DNA from: Candidatus Accumulibacter regalis
GTDB lineage: Bacteria; Pseudomonadota; Gammaproteobacteria; Burkholderiales; Rhodocyclaceae
Length of the DNA stretch: 64,000 nt
Direction of reading: 5' to 3'
Assembly: GCA_000585075.1 (NCBI GenBank)
Contig: JEMY01000038.1
Span: forward strand, 40,721-104,720
Shown here: positions 7,695-17,621 of the stretch, in pieces
Position numbering within the stretch: position 1 is the first letter of the stretch
Layout of the letters: every line of letters starts with the position of its first letter
The notes under the pieces: model-generated
Database searches by the model: none
The model's input: the letters and a program-made list of their open reading frames with translations, nothing else
What the model was told of the DNA's origin: nothing
Translations under genes and position numbers: made by a program

Positions 7695-8555
7695 ATGACG
7701 CAAGCTTTGGCTTTACCAACGATCTCCGCGGTTGGCAGCATCGACGCGTATATCCAGGCGGCCAGACAGGTTCCCATGTTGACCGAAGAGCAGGAGTTCG
7801 CTCTGGCGACCCGCTTCCGCGAAGAAAGCGATCTCGACGCTGCGCGGCAGTTGGTTCTTTCGCACCTTCGTCTGGTGATTTCCGTTTCTCGCGGCTATCT
7901 GGGTTATGGCCTGCCGCATGCGGATTTGATTCAGGAGGGCAATATCGGGCTGATGAAAGCCGTCAAGCGCTTCGATCCGGGGCGCGGAGTTCGGCTGGTT
8001 TCGTTTGCCATCCACTGGATCAAAGCCGAGATCCATGAGTACGTGCTCAAGAACTGGCGAATGGTGAAACTGGCAACGACCAAGGCGCAGCGCAAACTGT
8101 TTTTCAACCTGCGCAGCATGAAAGCGAACCGCGACGCTCTCGGCCCGGTTCAGGTTGCCGACATCGCCCAACGCCTGAACGTCAAAGCCGACGAGGTCAT
8201 GGAAATGGACACGCGCCTGTCAGGACACGACACGGCGTTCGACGCGCAGGCTGACGATGACGAGGCCTTCGTGCCTGCGGCCTATCTCGCCGACCACTCC
8301 AGCGAACCGGTGCACGTCCTTGAAGGGCGTGCCCGTGACCGACTGCACAGCGACGGCCTGCAGAATGCCCTGGGCAGTCTCGACCCACGTAGCCGCCGGA
8401 TTGTCGAAGCGCGCTGGCTGACCGAAGAAAACCCGGCAACCCTGCACGATCTCGCCGGCGAGTTCTCGGTTTCCGCAGAGCGGATTCGGCAGATCGAGGT
8501 CAAGGCAATGCAGAAGATGCGCGCCAATCTGGCGCCGCTGGTGGCGAATACCTGA
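7695..8555 (+). CDS. rpoH: RNA polymerase heat-shock sigma factor sigma-32
   Basis: A 286-residue sigma70-family factor of the RpoH type, directing RNA polymerase to heat-shock promoters. Region 2 is seen around HADLIQEGNIGLMKAVKRFDP and SFAIHWIKAEIHEYVLKNWRMVK. The RpoH box QRKLFFNLR is diagnostic. Region 4 near the C-terminus ends with SAERIRQIEVKAMQKMR. An AAGGAGGA site precedes the ATG. A perfect CIRCE element upstream implies repression by HrcA, and a strong terminator follows. Confidence 0.96.
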   Translation: MTQALALPTISAVGSIDAYIQAARQVPMLTEEQEFALATRFREESDLDAARQLVLSHLRLVISVSRGYLGYGLPHADLIQEGNIGLMKAVKRFDPGRGVRLVSFAIHWIKAEIHEYVLKNWRMVKLATTKAQRKLFFNLRSMKANRDALGPVQVADIAQRLNVKADEVMEMDTRLSGHDTAFDAQADDDEAFVPAAYLADHSSEPVHVLEGRARDRLHSDGLQNALGSLDPRSRRIVEARWLTEENPATLHDLAGEFSVSAERIRQIEVKAMQKMRANLAPLVANT

Positions 8556-8596
8556 GGGGGCACGCAAAGTCGCGGGTGGAGGTGCCGCCTGCACAC

Positions 8597-8624
8597 AAAA
8601 AAAGCCGGCAATGCCGGCTTTTTT
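8597..8624. terminator. Bidirectional rho-independent terminator
   Basis: A GCCGGC-AAT-GCCGGC hairpin is flanked by seven A on the left and six T on the right, so it works as an intrinsic terminator in both directions. It sits between the convergent rpoH and tkt genes. Confidence 0.92.
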
Positions 8625-8654
8625 CCTGCCCCAAGGCCAAAGTTTCGTCTCTCG

Positions 8655-10718
8655 TCAGCTGCCCCTTTCCGCCTTGCCTGGCAGAGCCTTTTTCGCGGCT
8701 GATGACGGCGCCTTCACCAGGCGGCGCGCCGCGGCGACAACGCTCGCCACGTTGATGGCGAAGAAATCGTAGAGATCGGCCGCCGGCGCCGACTCGCCAA
8801 AACGGTCGATTCCGACGACGGCACCGTTGCCGCCGACGTACTTCCACCACAGATCGGGATGCCCGGCCTCGATAGCGACGGCCGGCAGCGACGGCGGCAG
8901 CACCTGCTGCCGGTACGCCAGCGGCTGCAGATCGAAACGCCGCGTACACGGCATCGAAACCACGCGCGCGACGATTCCTTCCTCTTCGAGTGCCGCCCGC
9001 GCGGCGATGGCGATGTTCAACTCGGAACCGGTGCCGATCAGCAGCACGCTCGTTGCGACGCTGTCCGCGTCGCCGATGACGTAGCCGCCGAGCTTGATGC
9101 GGGCGATCTGCGCGGCGCTGCGCGCCAGCGCCGGCAGGTTTTGCCGGGAAAGCAGGAAGCACGAAGGGCCATCGCTTCGTTCTAGGGCAGAAGTCCAGGC
9201 GACCGCCGTCTCGACGGCATCGGCCGGGCGCCACACGTCCAGCCCGGGAATAAGGCGCAGGGACGCCGCGTGCTCGATCGGCTGATGCGTCGGGCCGTCC
9301 TCGCCGAGGCCGATCGAGTCGTGCGTGTAGACCATCAGCTGGCGCAGCTTCATCAGCGCGGCGAGGCGAATTGCGTTCCGTGCGTAATCGGAAAAGACCA
9401 GGAAAGTCGCGGTATACGGAATGAAGCCGCCGTGCAGCGCGATACCGTTGGCGATCGCCGTCATGCCGAACTCGCGCACCCCATAGTTGATGTAGTTGCC
9501 GGCCTGTTCGCGGTTGGCCGGGCGCGTGCCGCTCCAGTTGGTCAGATTCGACCCGGTCAGGTCGGCCGAGCCACCGAGCAGCTCCGGCAGCACAGGGGCC
9601 AGCGCTTCGATGACATTCTGCGAAGCCTTGCGCGTGGCGACGGCGCCAGCCGGTGTTGCGCACTGTTTGAGCAACGCGGCGACGTGCCGGCTCCAGTCGG
9701 CAGGTAACTCGCCCTGCATGCGACGGGCAAACTCGGCGGCCAGCTCCGGGTAGGCGACACGATACGCGGCAAAGCGCAGCTTCCAGTCATTCTCGGCGTC
9801 GGCTCCAGAAACGCGCGCGTCCCAGCCAGAACGAACATCAGGAGGGATTTCGAAAGGGGCAAACGGCCATTCGAGCAGGCGGCGCGTGTCGGCAATCTCG
9901 GCCGCACCCAGCGGCGCCCCGTGCACCTCATGCGTACCGCCCTTGTTCGGCGAGCCAAAACCGATCATGGTCTTGCAGCAGATCAGCGTCGGCCGCCCGG
10001 TCTGGGTCCTGGCAATACGAATCGCTGCCTCGATCGAATCGGCGTCGTGGCCGTCGCAATGGGCTACCACCCGCCAGCCGTAGGCCTCGAAACGCTGCGG
10101 CGTGTCGTCGGCGAACCACGGCTGTACGCGCCCGTCAATGGAAATGTCGTTGTCGTCGTAGAAGACGATCAACTTCGACAGCGACAGGCGCCCGGCCAAG
10201 GAACAGGCTTCGTGCGAAACGCCTTCCATCAAGCAGCCGTCGCCAATGAAGGCATAGGTGTAGTGGTCGACGATCTTGTGCGCCGGGCGGTTGAAGGTCT
10301 CGCCCATCAGGCGCTCGGCGAGCGCCATGCCGACGGCGTTGGCCAGCCCCTGCCCGAGTGGTCCGGTGGTCGTTTCGACCCCGGTGGTGATCCCGAACTC
10401 GGGGTGACCGGGCGTCTTCGAGTGCAGCTGTCGAAAGCGCTGCAGCTCCTCGATCGGCAGGTCGTAGCCGCTGAGATGCAGCAGCGCGTAGAGGAGCATC
10501 GAGCCATGCCCGTTGGAGAGCACGAAACGGTCGCGGTCGGCCCAGCACGGATTGGCCGGATTGTGCTTCAGGTGATGACGCCAGAGGACCTCGGCGATGT
10601 CGGCCATGCCCATCGGCATCCCGGGATGACCGGAGTTCGCCGCCTGCACGGCGTCAATGGCGAGAAAGCGCAGGGCGTTGGCGCAGCGGCGGCGTAGCTT
10701 GCGGGATGCGGTGGGCAC
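8655..10718 (-). CDS. tkt: Transketolase
   Basis: A thiamine-diphosphate enzyme of 687 aa, normal length, transferring two-carbon ketol units between sugar phosphates in the Calvin and pentose phosphate pathways. Seen are the N-terminal substrate residues in [10 protein letters not shown], the ThDP motif beginning GDGCLMEG and ending in the NDISIDG region, and the C-terminal pyrimidine-binding domain starting near residue 350. The GTG start has a strong AAGGAG site. Being third after fbp and phosphoribulokinase marks it as the Calvin-cycle copy (cbbT). Confidence 0.95.
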   Translation of the reverse strand: MPTASRKLRRRCANALRFLAIDAVQAANSGHPGMPMGMADIAEVLWRHHLKHNPANPCWADRDRFVLSNGHGSMLLYALLHLSGYDLPIEELQRFRQLHSKTPGHPEFGITTGVETTTGPLGQGLANAVGMALAERLMGETFNRPAHKIVDHYTYAFIGDGCLMEGVSHEACSLAGRLSLSKLIVFYDDNDISIDGRVQPWFADDTPQRFEAYGWRVVAHCDGHDADSIEAAIRIARTQTGRPTLICCKTMIGFGSPNKGGTHEVHGAPLGAAEIADTRRLLEWPFAPFEIPPDVRSGWDARVSGADAENDWKLRFAAYRVAYPELAAEFARRMQGELPADWSRHVAALLKQCATPAGAVATRKASQNVIEALAPVLPELLGGSADLTGSNLTNWSGTRPANREQAGNYINYGVREFGMTAIANGIALHGGFIPYTATFLVFSDYARNAIRLAALMKLRQLMVYTHDSIGLGEDGPTHQPIEHAASLRLIPGLDVWRPADAVETAVAWTSALERSDGPSCFLLSRQNLPALARSAAQIARIKLGGYVIGDADSVATSVLLIGTGSELNIAIAARAALEEEGIVARVVSMPCTRRFDLQPLAYRQQVLPPSLPAVAIEAGHPDLWWKYVGGNGAVVGIDRFGESAPAADLYDFFAINVASVVAAARRLVKAPSSAAKKALPGKAERGS

Positions 10719-10777
10719 GGAAATCTCCTTCCCTCAGGGTAGGGCAACTGTCGTCGACCAGTGCGTGGCGATGGCGT

Positions 10778-11653
10778 TCAGCGCGTACGGCGCTTCTTGT
10801 CCATCAACTGCATGATCATCGGCGTAAAAATGATCTGCATCGCCAGACCCATCTTGCCGCCTGGGCAGACGATGATGTTCGGGCGCGACATGAACGAACC
10901 ATGCAGCATGCTCAGCAGATAAGGGAAGTCAATGCCATGAGGATTGGCGAAACGGATCACCAGCATGCTTTCGTCAGCCTGCGGGATATCCTGGGCAATG
11001 AACGGATTCGAGGTGTCGACCGTTGGCACGCGCTGGAAATTGACGTGCGTCCTGGAAAACTGCGGGCAGATGTAGTTGATGTACTCAGGCATCCGTCGCA
11101 GGATGGTATCGACCACCGCTTCGGTTGAGTAACCGCGCTGCGCCTTGTCGCGATGCAGCTTCTGGATCCATTCGAGGTTGATGATCGGGACGACACCGAC
11201 GCACAGGTCGACATGGCGCCCGACGTCAACGGTTTCGGTACGCGCCGCGCCGTGCAGACCTTCGTAGAACAGGAGGTCGGTCCCTGCAGGGAGGTCAGCC
11301 CAGGGAGTGAAAGTTCCCGGTGGAGAAGCGTAAAGCTCGGCTTCAAGATCGTCATGCACATAGTGGCGACTCTTGCCACCACCGCTCGCGCCGTACGTTC
11401 GGAACAAGGCTTCGAGTTCGGCGAACAAATTGGCTTCGGGTCCGAAGTGACTGAACTGGTGGTCACCGGCAAGCGCCTTCTCGGCCATCTTCTCGCGCAT
11501 CTCCAGGCGATCGTAACGATGAAAACTGTCGCCCTCGATAATCGCGGCGTTGAGGTTCTCGCGCCGAAAGATGTGCTGGAAGGCCTTGGTCACCGACGTG
11601 GTTCCGGCGCCCGAGGAACCGGTAATCGCGATGACCGGGTTCTTGATCGACAT
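10778..11653 (-). CDS. prkB: Phosphoribulokinase
   Basis: A 291-residue bacterial (class I) phosphoribulokinase that phosphorylates ribulose 5-phosphate to the RuBisCO substrate, a step specific to the Calvin cycle. The P-loop GSSGAGTTS is at residues 10-18. The ATG at 11653 has a perfect AGGAGG site; the frame runs 21 codons further upstream without support. It lies between fbp and tkt on the same strand, and transcription is probably CbbR-controlled. RuBisCO is not in this window. Confidence 0.95.
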   Translation of the reverse strand: MSIKNPVIAITGSSGAGTTSVTKAFQHIFRRENLNAAIIEGDSFHRYDRLEMREKMAEKALAGDHQFSHFGPEANLFAELEALFRTYGASGGGKSRHYVHDDLEAELYASPPGTFTPWADLPAGTDLLFYEGLHGAARTETVDVGRHVDLCVGVVPIINLEWIQKLHRDKAQRGYSTEAVVDTILRRMPEYINYICPQFSRTHVNFQRVPTVDTSNPFIAQDIPQADESMLVIRFANPHGIDFPYLLSMLHGSFMSRPNIIVCPGGKMGLAMQIIFTPMIMQLMDKKRRTR

Positions 11654-11712
11654 TGGAAATTCCTCCTGTAACTGAAGTTGAACGGTGTCCGCGCGGCTGC
11701 CCGATACCGGGC

Positions 11713-12795
11713 TCAATCGTCCCGGAACAGGGTACGCGTCGAGAACAACGGCGAACTGAAGGGCTGATCCTCACCGGTCTCGTGCTCGCGATGGTAGCGT
11801 TCGATTCGTTCGACCTCGTCACGCGAACCGAGAATCACCGGTACCCTCTCGTGCAGGCTGGTCGGTTGCACGTCGAGAATGCGCTGGCTGCCGGTTGACG
11901 CCAGGCCACCCGCCTGGGCGACGATCATGGCCATCGGGTTCGCTTCGTACATCAGGCGCAAGCGACCGGGCCTGGACAGATCCTTGCTGTCGCGCGGGTA
12001 CATGAAAACGCCGCCGCGCATCAGGATGCGATGAACTTCGGCAACCATCGACGCCACCCAGCGCATATTGAAGTCCTTGCCGCGAACGCCGCTCTGCCCG
12101 GCCAGACACTCGCTGACGTAGCGCTGCACAGGCGGCTCCCAGAAGCGCTCGTTGGAAGCGTTGATGGCAAACTCACGCGTTTCCGGCGCGATCACCAGGT
12201 TCGGGTGGGTGAGTAGGAATTCGCCTATGTTGCGATCGAGCGTAAAACCATGCGTTCCGTTGCCGACGCTCAGTACGAGCATTGTCGATGGTCCGTAGAG
12301 CGCGTAGCCGGCGGCAACCTGCTGCGCGCCCGGTTGCAGAAAATCGACCGCCGTCGGCGCCCCGCCACTACAATTCTCGGGGCAGCGCAGGACCGAAAAG
12401 ATGCTCCCCACCGACAGGTTGACGTCGATATTCGATGAACCGTCGAGCGGGTCGAAAACCAGCAGATAGCGGCCGCGGGGGTTTTCGGAGGGAATCGGAA
12501 AAATATCCTCCATCTCCTCGGAGGCCATCGCCGCCAGGTGACCACCCCACTCGCAGTGGCGGAGGAAGGCCTGGTTAGCGAGGACGTCGAGCTTCTTCTG
12601 CCCTTCGCCCTGGACGTTTTCGCTGCCGGCATCACCCAGCAGATCGGCCAGAGAACCACGCGAGACGCCCTGGGCAATGGCCTTGCAGGAACGAACAATG
12701 TCGCTCATGAGCATTGAAAAATCACCGACCAGCGACGGATTGCGGCGCTGCTCTTCGATCAGGAACTTGTTGACATTGGTACGTCCGCATAGCAT
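11713..12795 (-). CDS. fbp: Fructose-1,6-bisphosphatase class I
   Basis: A 360-residue class I FBPase that dephosphorylates fructose 1,6-bisphosphate in gluconeogenesis and the Calvin cycle. The metal-binding motif FDPLDGSSN is clear near residue 133, with the [11 protein letters not shown] region near 280. The opening FLIEEQRR is typical. It is the promoter-proximal gene of fbp-prkB-tkt and is divergent from cbbR across 118 bases. Confidence 0.95.
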   Translation of the reverse strand: MLCGRTNVNKFLIEEQRRNPSLVGDFSMLMSDIVRSCKAIAQGVSRGSLADLLGDAGSENVQGEGQKKLDVLANQAFLRHCEWGGHLAAMASEEMEDIFPIPSENPRGRYLLVFDPLDGSSNIDVNLSVGSIFSVLRCPENCSGGAPTAVDFLQPGAQQVAAGYALYGPSTMLVLSVGNGTHGFTLDRNIGEFLLTHPNLVIAPETREFAINASNERFWEPPVQRYVSECLAGQSGVRGKDFNMRWVASMVAEVHRILMRGGVFMYPRDSKDLSRPGRLRLMYEANPMAMIVAQAGGLASTGSQRILDVQPTSLHERVPVILGSRDEVERIERYHREHETGEDQPFSSPLFSTRTLFRDD

Positions 12796-12855
12796 GGCGG
12801 TACTCCGGAAGATGAAATCTTGGCTGGTCGATCAGCGATGCCCCGATTCTAGCCG

Positions 12856-12913
12856 CCTGATAGAAAAACTCTAGTTAAAGCTATTGTCTATTTTATTTAA
12901 TGAAAACTAACCG
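12856..12913. promoter_or_regulatory. AT-rich fbp/cbbR control region
   Basis: This short region is strikingly AT-rich for the window and lies between divergent fbp and cbbR. It includes TTAATGAAAACTAA (12897-12910), a T-N11-A box with partial dyad of the kind LysR regulators bind, and a TTAAA...TTTAA dyad (12875-12900). CbbR binding here is expected from family knowledge; exact sites are unproven. Confidence 0.45.
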
Positions 12914-13825
12914 ATGAGAAACGCGACTATCCGTCAGCTGCAGATTTTTTCGGTCGCCGCCAGCCATCTCTCGTTTGCGCGGGCGGCCGAGAGTCTGCAT
13001 CTGACGCACGCGGCCATCTCGCTGCAGATCAAGCAGCTGGAGGAAGTCTGTGGAACCCTGCTCTTCGAGCGCATCGGCAAGCGCGTCTTTCTGACCGAAG
13101 CGGGGGAGATCCTGCTCGAACACGCGCGCCAGATCCTGCAATCGCTGAAAGAGGCCGACGAAGCGCTACTGGCGCTGAAAGGTCTGAAAGGCGGACGCAT
13201 CGCCATCGCCGTTGCCAGTACGGCCGAGTATTTCGCGCCGGGGCTGCTGGCACAGTTTCGCAAGACGCACGCCGACGTACGTATCCGCCTGCTCATCGAC
13301 AACCGCGACACGGTCTTTCGCCTGCTCGCCAGCAACGAGGTGGACCTGGCGATCATGGGCCGGCCGCCGCCGGCCCTCGACGCCACGGCGGTGGCCTTCG
13401 CGCCGCACCCGCTGGTGATCGTCGCCGCTGCCGACCATCCCCTGACCCGGCGGCCAAGCGTCGCCGTCGAAGACCTGGCCAGTGAAATGCTGATCGTTCG
13501 CGAGACGGGATCAGGCACACGCTCGGCGATGGAAGAGTTCTTCCAGGAGCGCTCGATCAAGCCGCGCATCGGCATGGAGATGGGTAGCAACGAAGCCATC
13601 AAGCAGGCGGTCGTCGCCGGACTGGGGATCAGCTTCCTCTCCCAGCACACGCTCGGACTCGAACTCAGCGCCGGGCGGCTGAGCGTCCTGAAGGTCGAGG
13701 GAACGCCGGTGATGCGCCGCTGGCACATCGTCCGCCACAAGAGCAAGCACCTGACGCCAGCGCTGGCCGCCTTCTGGGATTTCGTGCTGGAATTCGCGCC
13801 AGCCTACCTGCGCAAGCGGGTCTGA
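12914..13825 (+). CDS. cbbR: LysR-type regulator of the Calvin-cycle genes
   Basis: A 303-residue LysR regulator. The N-terminal winged helix-turn-helix (residues 5-65, SHLSFARAAESLHLTHAAISLQIKQLEE) is followed by a periplasmic-binding-like effector domain. Divergent placement from fbp-prkB-tkt and similarity to CbbR support activation of those genes in response to metabolites such as NADPH or RuBP. The ATG has no strong ribosome-binding site. Confidence 0.9.
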   Translation: MRNATIRQLQIFSVAASHLSFARAAESLHLTHAAISLQIKQLEEVCGTLLFERIGKRVFLTEAGEILLEHARQILQSLKEADEALLALKGLKGGRIAIAVASTAEYFAPGLLAQFRKTHADVRIRLLIDNRDTVFRLLASNEVDLAIMGRPPPALDATAVAFAPHPLVIVAAADHPLTRRPSVAVEDLASEMLIVRETGSGTRSAMEEFFQERSIKPRIGMEMGSNEAIKQAVVAGLGISFLSQHTLGLELSAGRLSVLKVEGTPVMRRWHIVRHKSKHLTPALAAFWDFVLEFAPAYLRKRV

Positions 13826-13880
13826 CGATTCGGTCGCCAAGGCGAGCCGACACGCGCGACCAGCTCGGCGGCGGCATGGA

Positions 13881-15377
13881 TCAGGCAAAGCCGGTGCGCG
13901 TGGTGGCTGCCGGTATCGGCAAGCGAGACGGCTGCAGGCGACGCAGCGGGAAAACGATCCTGGCAATACAGCCGCACGCCGCTTCTCCACCCGCGTCGCC
14001 GGTCTTCGGACGCAGGCTGGCTGCAGCCTGATGGACCTCGGCAATTTCGCGAACGATGGCCAGGCCCAGGCCGCTTCCCTCGCCATCGCTGCCGTCGGCC
14101 CGATAAAAGCGGTCGAAGACCTTGTGTGAATCGTCGTCGGAAATACCGCTGCCACTGTCTTCGATCTCGAGCAGGGCAAAATCGCCCTGCCCGAACACCC
14201 GCGCCGTGACCCGCCCTCCGGCGGGCGTATAGCGCAGGGCATTGTCGAGCAGGTTGTTGATCATCTCGCGCAAGAGAAAGGCGTTGCCGACAATCGGCAC
14301 CGGACCGGCCGGTTCGTAACCCAGATCGATGCGCTTCTCGAGCGCCTGCACGACCCAGGTTTCGACGATTTCGCGCAGCAACTGCTCAAGGTCGAGTGGC
14401 ACCAGCGTTTGCTGCGAATGCCCGCTCGCCTCGGCCCGCGCCAGCGCCAGCAACTGGTCGACCAGGTGCGAGGCGCGATCGACGCCGGTGAGAATCTGCC
14501 TCAGCGCGTGCCGCAACTCGGCCGGGTCACGCTCACCCATGGCCAGCTGCGCTTGCGTCTTCAGGCCGGTCAGCGGCGTTCGCATCTGGTGTGCGGCGTT
14601 GGCGATGAACCGGCGCTGTGCTTCGACGTTGTTCTGCATTCGCGCCAGCATCGAATTGAAAGCTTCGGTCAGCGGTCGCAGCTCCTCGGGGACGCGACTC
14701 AGCGAAATCGGCGAGAGGTCTGCTTCGCGACGCGCTTCGATACGGTTACGCAAGCGGGTCAACGGACGCAGTCCCTGCGACAGCCCGAACCAGACGAGCA
14801 CGACCGCCAAAGGGATGATCACGAACTGCGGCAGGATCACGCTGGCAATGATCTTGTTCGCCAGCTGGGAACGCTTCTCAGTCGTTTCGCCGACCTCAAT
14901 CAGAACGCGATGGGTCGGCGAGCCCGGGCTGGCGAAGACATAGGTATAAGCGACGCGCAACGTCTGGCCGCGGTACTCGTCATCACGGAAATGAACCTCG
15001 CCCGACTCGACGCTCCCCAGGCCGGCAGGCAAGGGCGGCACCGGCAGTTCGGGATCTCCGACAACCAGGGTGCCGTCAGCGTCAATGAGGTGAAAATAGA
15101 CGTTGTCGATCTCGTCGGAACGCAGAAAAAGCTGCGCCAGGCCGGGCATCGCCAGCTGCGGACGCCCGTCGGCGAAGGTAATCTGGCGCGATATCGCCGC
15201 CACATGTTCGCGCAGCGACTGATCATAGGGGAAGCTGGCAACGCTGTTGGCAAAGTAATGGGTGAAAGCGATGCTGATCGGCCACACGAAGAGGAGCGGT
15301 GCAAGCATCCAGTCCAGGATCTCGCCGAACAGCGAGCGCTGGACGTCAGGGTCTCGTTTCTTCCGCAGGTTTCTCAA
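13881..15377 (-). CDS. Sensor histidine kinase, TctE/QseC-like
   Basis: A membrane histidine kinase of about 498 aa. A first transmembrane segment (near MLAPLLFVWPISIAF), a periplasmic region of roughly 130 residues, and a second segment (VILPQFVIIPLAVVLVWFG) precede a HAMP-like linker. The H-box is FIANAAHQMRTPL, the N-box NNLLDNALRYTP, and G-boxes DSGSGIS and GSGLGLAIV are intact. I place the start at a TTG overlapping the end of the regulator gene by 32 bases because the hydrophobic N-terminus starts soon after; the exact start is uncertain. Signal unknown. Confidence 0.87.
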   Translation of the reverse strand: MRNLRKKRDPDVQRSLFGEILDWMLAPLLFVWPISIAFTHYFANSVASFPYDQSLREHVAAISRQITFADGRPQLAMPGLAQLFLRSDEIDNVYFHLIDADGTLVVGDPELPVPPLPAGLGSVESGEVHFRDDEYRGQTLRVAYTYVFASPGSPTHRVLIEVGETTEKRSQLANKIIASVILPQFVIIPLAVVLVWFGLSQGLRPLTRLRNRIEARREADLSPISLSRVPEELRPLTEAFNSMLARMQNNVEAQRRFIANAAHQMRTPLTGLKTQAQLAMGERDPAELRHALRQILTGVDRASHLVDQLLALARAEASGHSQQTLVPLDLEQLLREIVETWVVQALEKRIDLGYEPAGPVPIVGNAFLLREMINNLLDNALRYTPAGGRVTARVFGQGDFALLEIEDSGSGISDDDSHKVFDRFYRADGSDGEGSGLGLAIVREIAEVHQAAASLRPKTGDAGGEAACGCIARIVFPLRRLQPSRLPIPAATTRTGFA

Positions 15378-16026
15378 GATAGTATCCGAGGCCGCGCACG
15401 GTCGTGATATTGACACCCGTCGCTTCGAGCTTCTTGCGCAAGCGATGGATATAGACCTCGATGGCATTGTGGCTCACTTCCTCGCCCCAGCCACAGAGAT
15501 GATCGACCAGCTGGTCCTTGCTCACCAGCCGTTTGGTACGCGAGAGGAGAATCTCCAGCAGGCCGAGCTCGCGCGCGGAAAGGTCGAGCATCTCGCCATC
15601 GACCATCGCGCAGCGGTCGGTCTGGTCAAAGGTCAGCAAGCCACACTGGATGAGACGTGCCGTCCCCGAAGAGCGACGGCTCAGCGCACGCACACGCGCC
15701 TCCAGCTCCGGCAGTTCGAACGGCTTGGCCATGTAGTCGTCGGCACCCAGGTCAAGCCCCTTGACGCGGTCGTCAATGCCGTCAAGCGCGGTCAGGATCA
15801 ATACCGGGGTGCTCGACTTGCGGGCACGCAGCCGCCGCAGCACGTCCAGCCCGGGCAACTTTGGCAGGCCCAGATCGAGAATCACCAGATCGTAGACGTT
15901 GGTCATCAAAGCCGTATCGGCGTCGATTCCCGTATAGGCGCAGTCGACTGCGTAGCCCGCCTTGCGCAGCGAGCGGCTAAGGCCATCGGCAATGATTCGG
16001 TCGTCTTCAGCAAGAAGGATGCGCAT
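15346..16026 (-). CDS. OmpR-family response regulator, TctD/QseB-like
   Basis: A 226-residue response regulator: receiver domain (residues 1-115) with acidic pocket (LLAEDDRII), phosphoacceptor Asp in LVILDLGLPKLPG and Lys in YMAKPF, then an OmpR-type winged helix (SHNAIEVYIHRLRKKLE, VRGLGYYL). It precedes and overlaps the kinase gene, so the two form an operon. Targets are unknown; no dedicated transporter is adjacent. Confidence 0.92.
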   Translation of the reverse strand: MRILLAEDDRIIADGLSRSLRKAGYAVDCAYTGIDADTALMTNVYDLVILDLGLPKLPGLDVLRRLRARKSSTPVLILTALDGIDDRVKGLDLGADDYMAKPFELPELEARVRALSRRSSGTARLIQCGLLTFDQTDRCAMVDGEMLDLSARELGLLEILLSRTKRLVSKDQLVDHLCGWGEEVSHNAIEVYIHRLRKKLEATGVNITTVRGLGYYLEKPAEETRP

Positions 16027-16360
16027 CGATCTCGGTTCGTTGCCTGGCGTACGTAAGCTGCCTGTAAGCCCCCGCTTTTAGGCTACGCACGCTGTTCTCC
16101 ATTTCATGGTCTTCGGAGTTCTGGTTGCGACCGGAACTTGGGGAGTGTCCGGGTACCGCCCTGGGCACTCCCCACCATTTTTTGCCGACCCTGCCGCGGC
16201 GCCGAAACCAACGTCATGCTACGGGACGGGCGGCCGCCGGGGACACGATGGCCCCGCTTTCCGTGCGAGTGTAACAAAAAACCCTCGCCTGTCGTGGCCT
16301 TCCGAAAGTCATGCCGACGTCTTGACGAATCGCCGACGGCCTCGCCTATTCGCCTGCGAT
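16027..16360. other. Non-coding gap with tandem hairpins
   Basis: No convincing gene in this 334-base gap between the regulator start and the M20 gene end. The left part should hold the two-component promoter on the minus strand. The middle has two hairpins described separately. The rest (16184-16360) shows nothing I can interpret. Confidence 0.4.
16117..16183 (+). ncRNA. Candidate small RNA 3' end / intrinsic terminator (tandem hairpins)
   Basis: Hairpin 1 (16117-16138) has a 9-bp stem, AGTTCTGGT with ACCGGAACT, and loop TGCG. Hairpin 2 has a 9-bp stem from TGGGGAGTG (16139-16147) to CACTCCCCA (16166-16174). Six T follow at 16178. This is the shape of an intrinsic terminator on the plus strand, yet no plus-strand gene precedes it, so a short independent transcript starting near 16050 is possible. 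No RNA family is recognised. Confidence 0.35.
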
Positions 16361-17539
16361 TCAGGCCTTGCCGCGCTTGAGCCAGGTTTCTGCCAGGCGT
16401 ACCCAGTAACTGATGCCGAGCGGCAGGATTTCGTCGTTGAAGTCGTAGTGGGGATTGTGCAGGGTGCAGCCGCCGCTGCCAGGACCGTTGCCCAGCCAGA
16501 CGTAACAACCCGGCTTCTCAGCCAGCATGTAGGCGAAGTCTTCGGCGCCCATCGACGGCAGCTCATCGACCCGCAGCTTGTCGGCGCCGAGCAAATCCCT
16601 GACCACCTGACGACAGACTTCGCTTTCCGCAGCGCTATTGACCGTTGCCGGATAGCGGTGGTCGAAGCGCACCGAGATCTGCGCACCAAAGGCGCTGGCC
16701 ATGCCGGTGCACAGGCGCTCGACGGCGCGCTCGACCAGCACCTGTGTTTCGCCATTGAAGCTGCGGATCGTGCCACGCAGGACGGCATCGTCGGGAATGA
16801 TGTTCCACGCCTCACCGCCGTGCATCTGAGTGACGCTGACGACAGCCGACTCGCAAGGGTGGACGTTGCGCGCCACGACGGTCTGCAAGGCGAGCACCAG
16901 CTGGCTGCTGACGACCAGCGTGTCGACACCCTGATGCGGCATCGCGGCATGGCAACCGTGCCCACGCACCCAGATCTCGAAGGCGCACGTCCCGGCCATC
17001 ACCGGCCCCGGCATCACCGCCATTTCGCCAACCGGGATTCCGGGCCAGTTGTGCAGGCCAAACACGGCGTCCATCGGAAACTTCTCGAACAGGCCGTCGG
17101 CAATCATCACCGCAGCCCCTCCCTCCGACTCCTCGGCAGGCTGGAAGATGAAATGCACGCTGCCGTCAAAATCGAGCTCGTCGACGTGCCCGGCCATGTA
17201 GCGCGCGGCGCCGAGCAGCATCGCTGTATGGCCGTCGTGACCACAGGCGTGCATCAGGCCTGCGGCGGTCGAGCGGTGCGAAAAGTCGTTCTTCTCGAGC
17301 AGCGGCAGCGCATCCATGTCGGCGCGCAGGCCAATCGCCCGCCCGCTGCTGCCTTTGCGCAGCGTCGCCACGACGCCCGTCTGCGCCAGCCCACGATGAA
17401 CCTGCAGGCCGTAGCTGCTCAGCTCGCGCGCGACCAGATCGGCGGTGCGCAACTCATTGAAAGCAAGCTCCGGGTGCGCGTGAATGTCGCGCCGGATGGC
17501 CGCCAGCTCGTCGACAAAGGGAATATCAAAAAGACTCAT
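16361..17539 (-). CDS. M20 family amidohydrolase (hippurate hydrolase-like)
   Basis: A 392-residue metallopeptidase-fold hydrolase of the M20D group, which cleaves N-acyl amino acids such as hippurate. Metal-binding elements are visible: RADMDALP, LMHACGHDGHTAMLLGAA, the Glu pair in QPAEESEGGA, and the C-terminal LHNPHYDFND. The ATG at 17539 is chosen over an upstream frame extension. It is divergent from rapZ. Substrate cannot be told from sequence. Confidence 0.88.
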   Translation of the reverse strand: MSLFDIPFVDELAAIRRDIHAHPELAFNELRTADLVARELSSYGLQVHRGLAQTGVVATLRKGSSGRAIGLRADMDALPLLEKNDFSHRSTAAGLMHACGHDGHTAMLLGAARYMAGHVDELDFDGSVHFIFQPAEESEGGAAVMIADGLFEKFPMDAVFGLHNWPGIPVGEMAVMPGPVMAGTCAFEIWVRGHGCHAAMPHQGVDTLVVSSQLVLALQTVVARNVHPCESAVVSVTQMHGGEAWNIIPDDAVLRGTIRSFNGETQVLVERAVERLCTGMASAFGAQISVRFDHRYPATVNSAAESEVCRQVVRDLLGADKLRVDELPSMGAEDFAYMLAEKPGCYVWLGNGPGSGGCTLHNPHYDFNDEILPLGISYWVRLAETWLKRGKA

Positions 17540-17621
17540 GAGCCTGACCAGAAAAATTGGAAAATCGAGTGTATGCCAGACTGGCTTGCTCGTGGCGGCG
17601 CGCACCGTTATCCTTGCTCAC

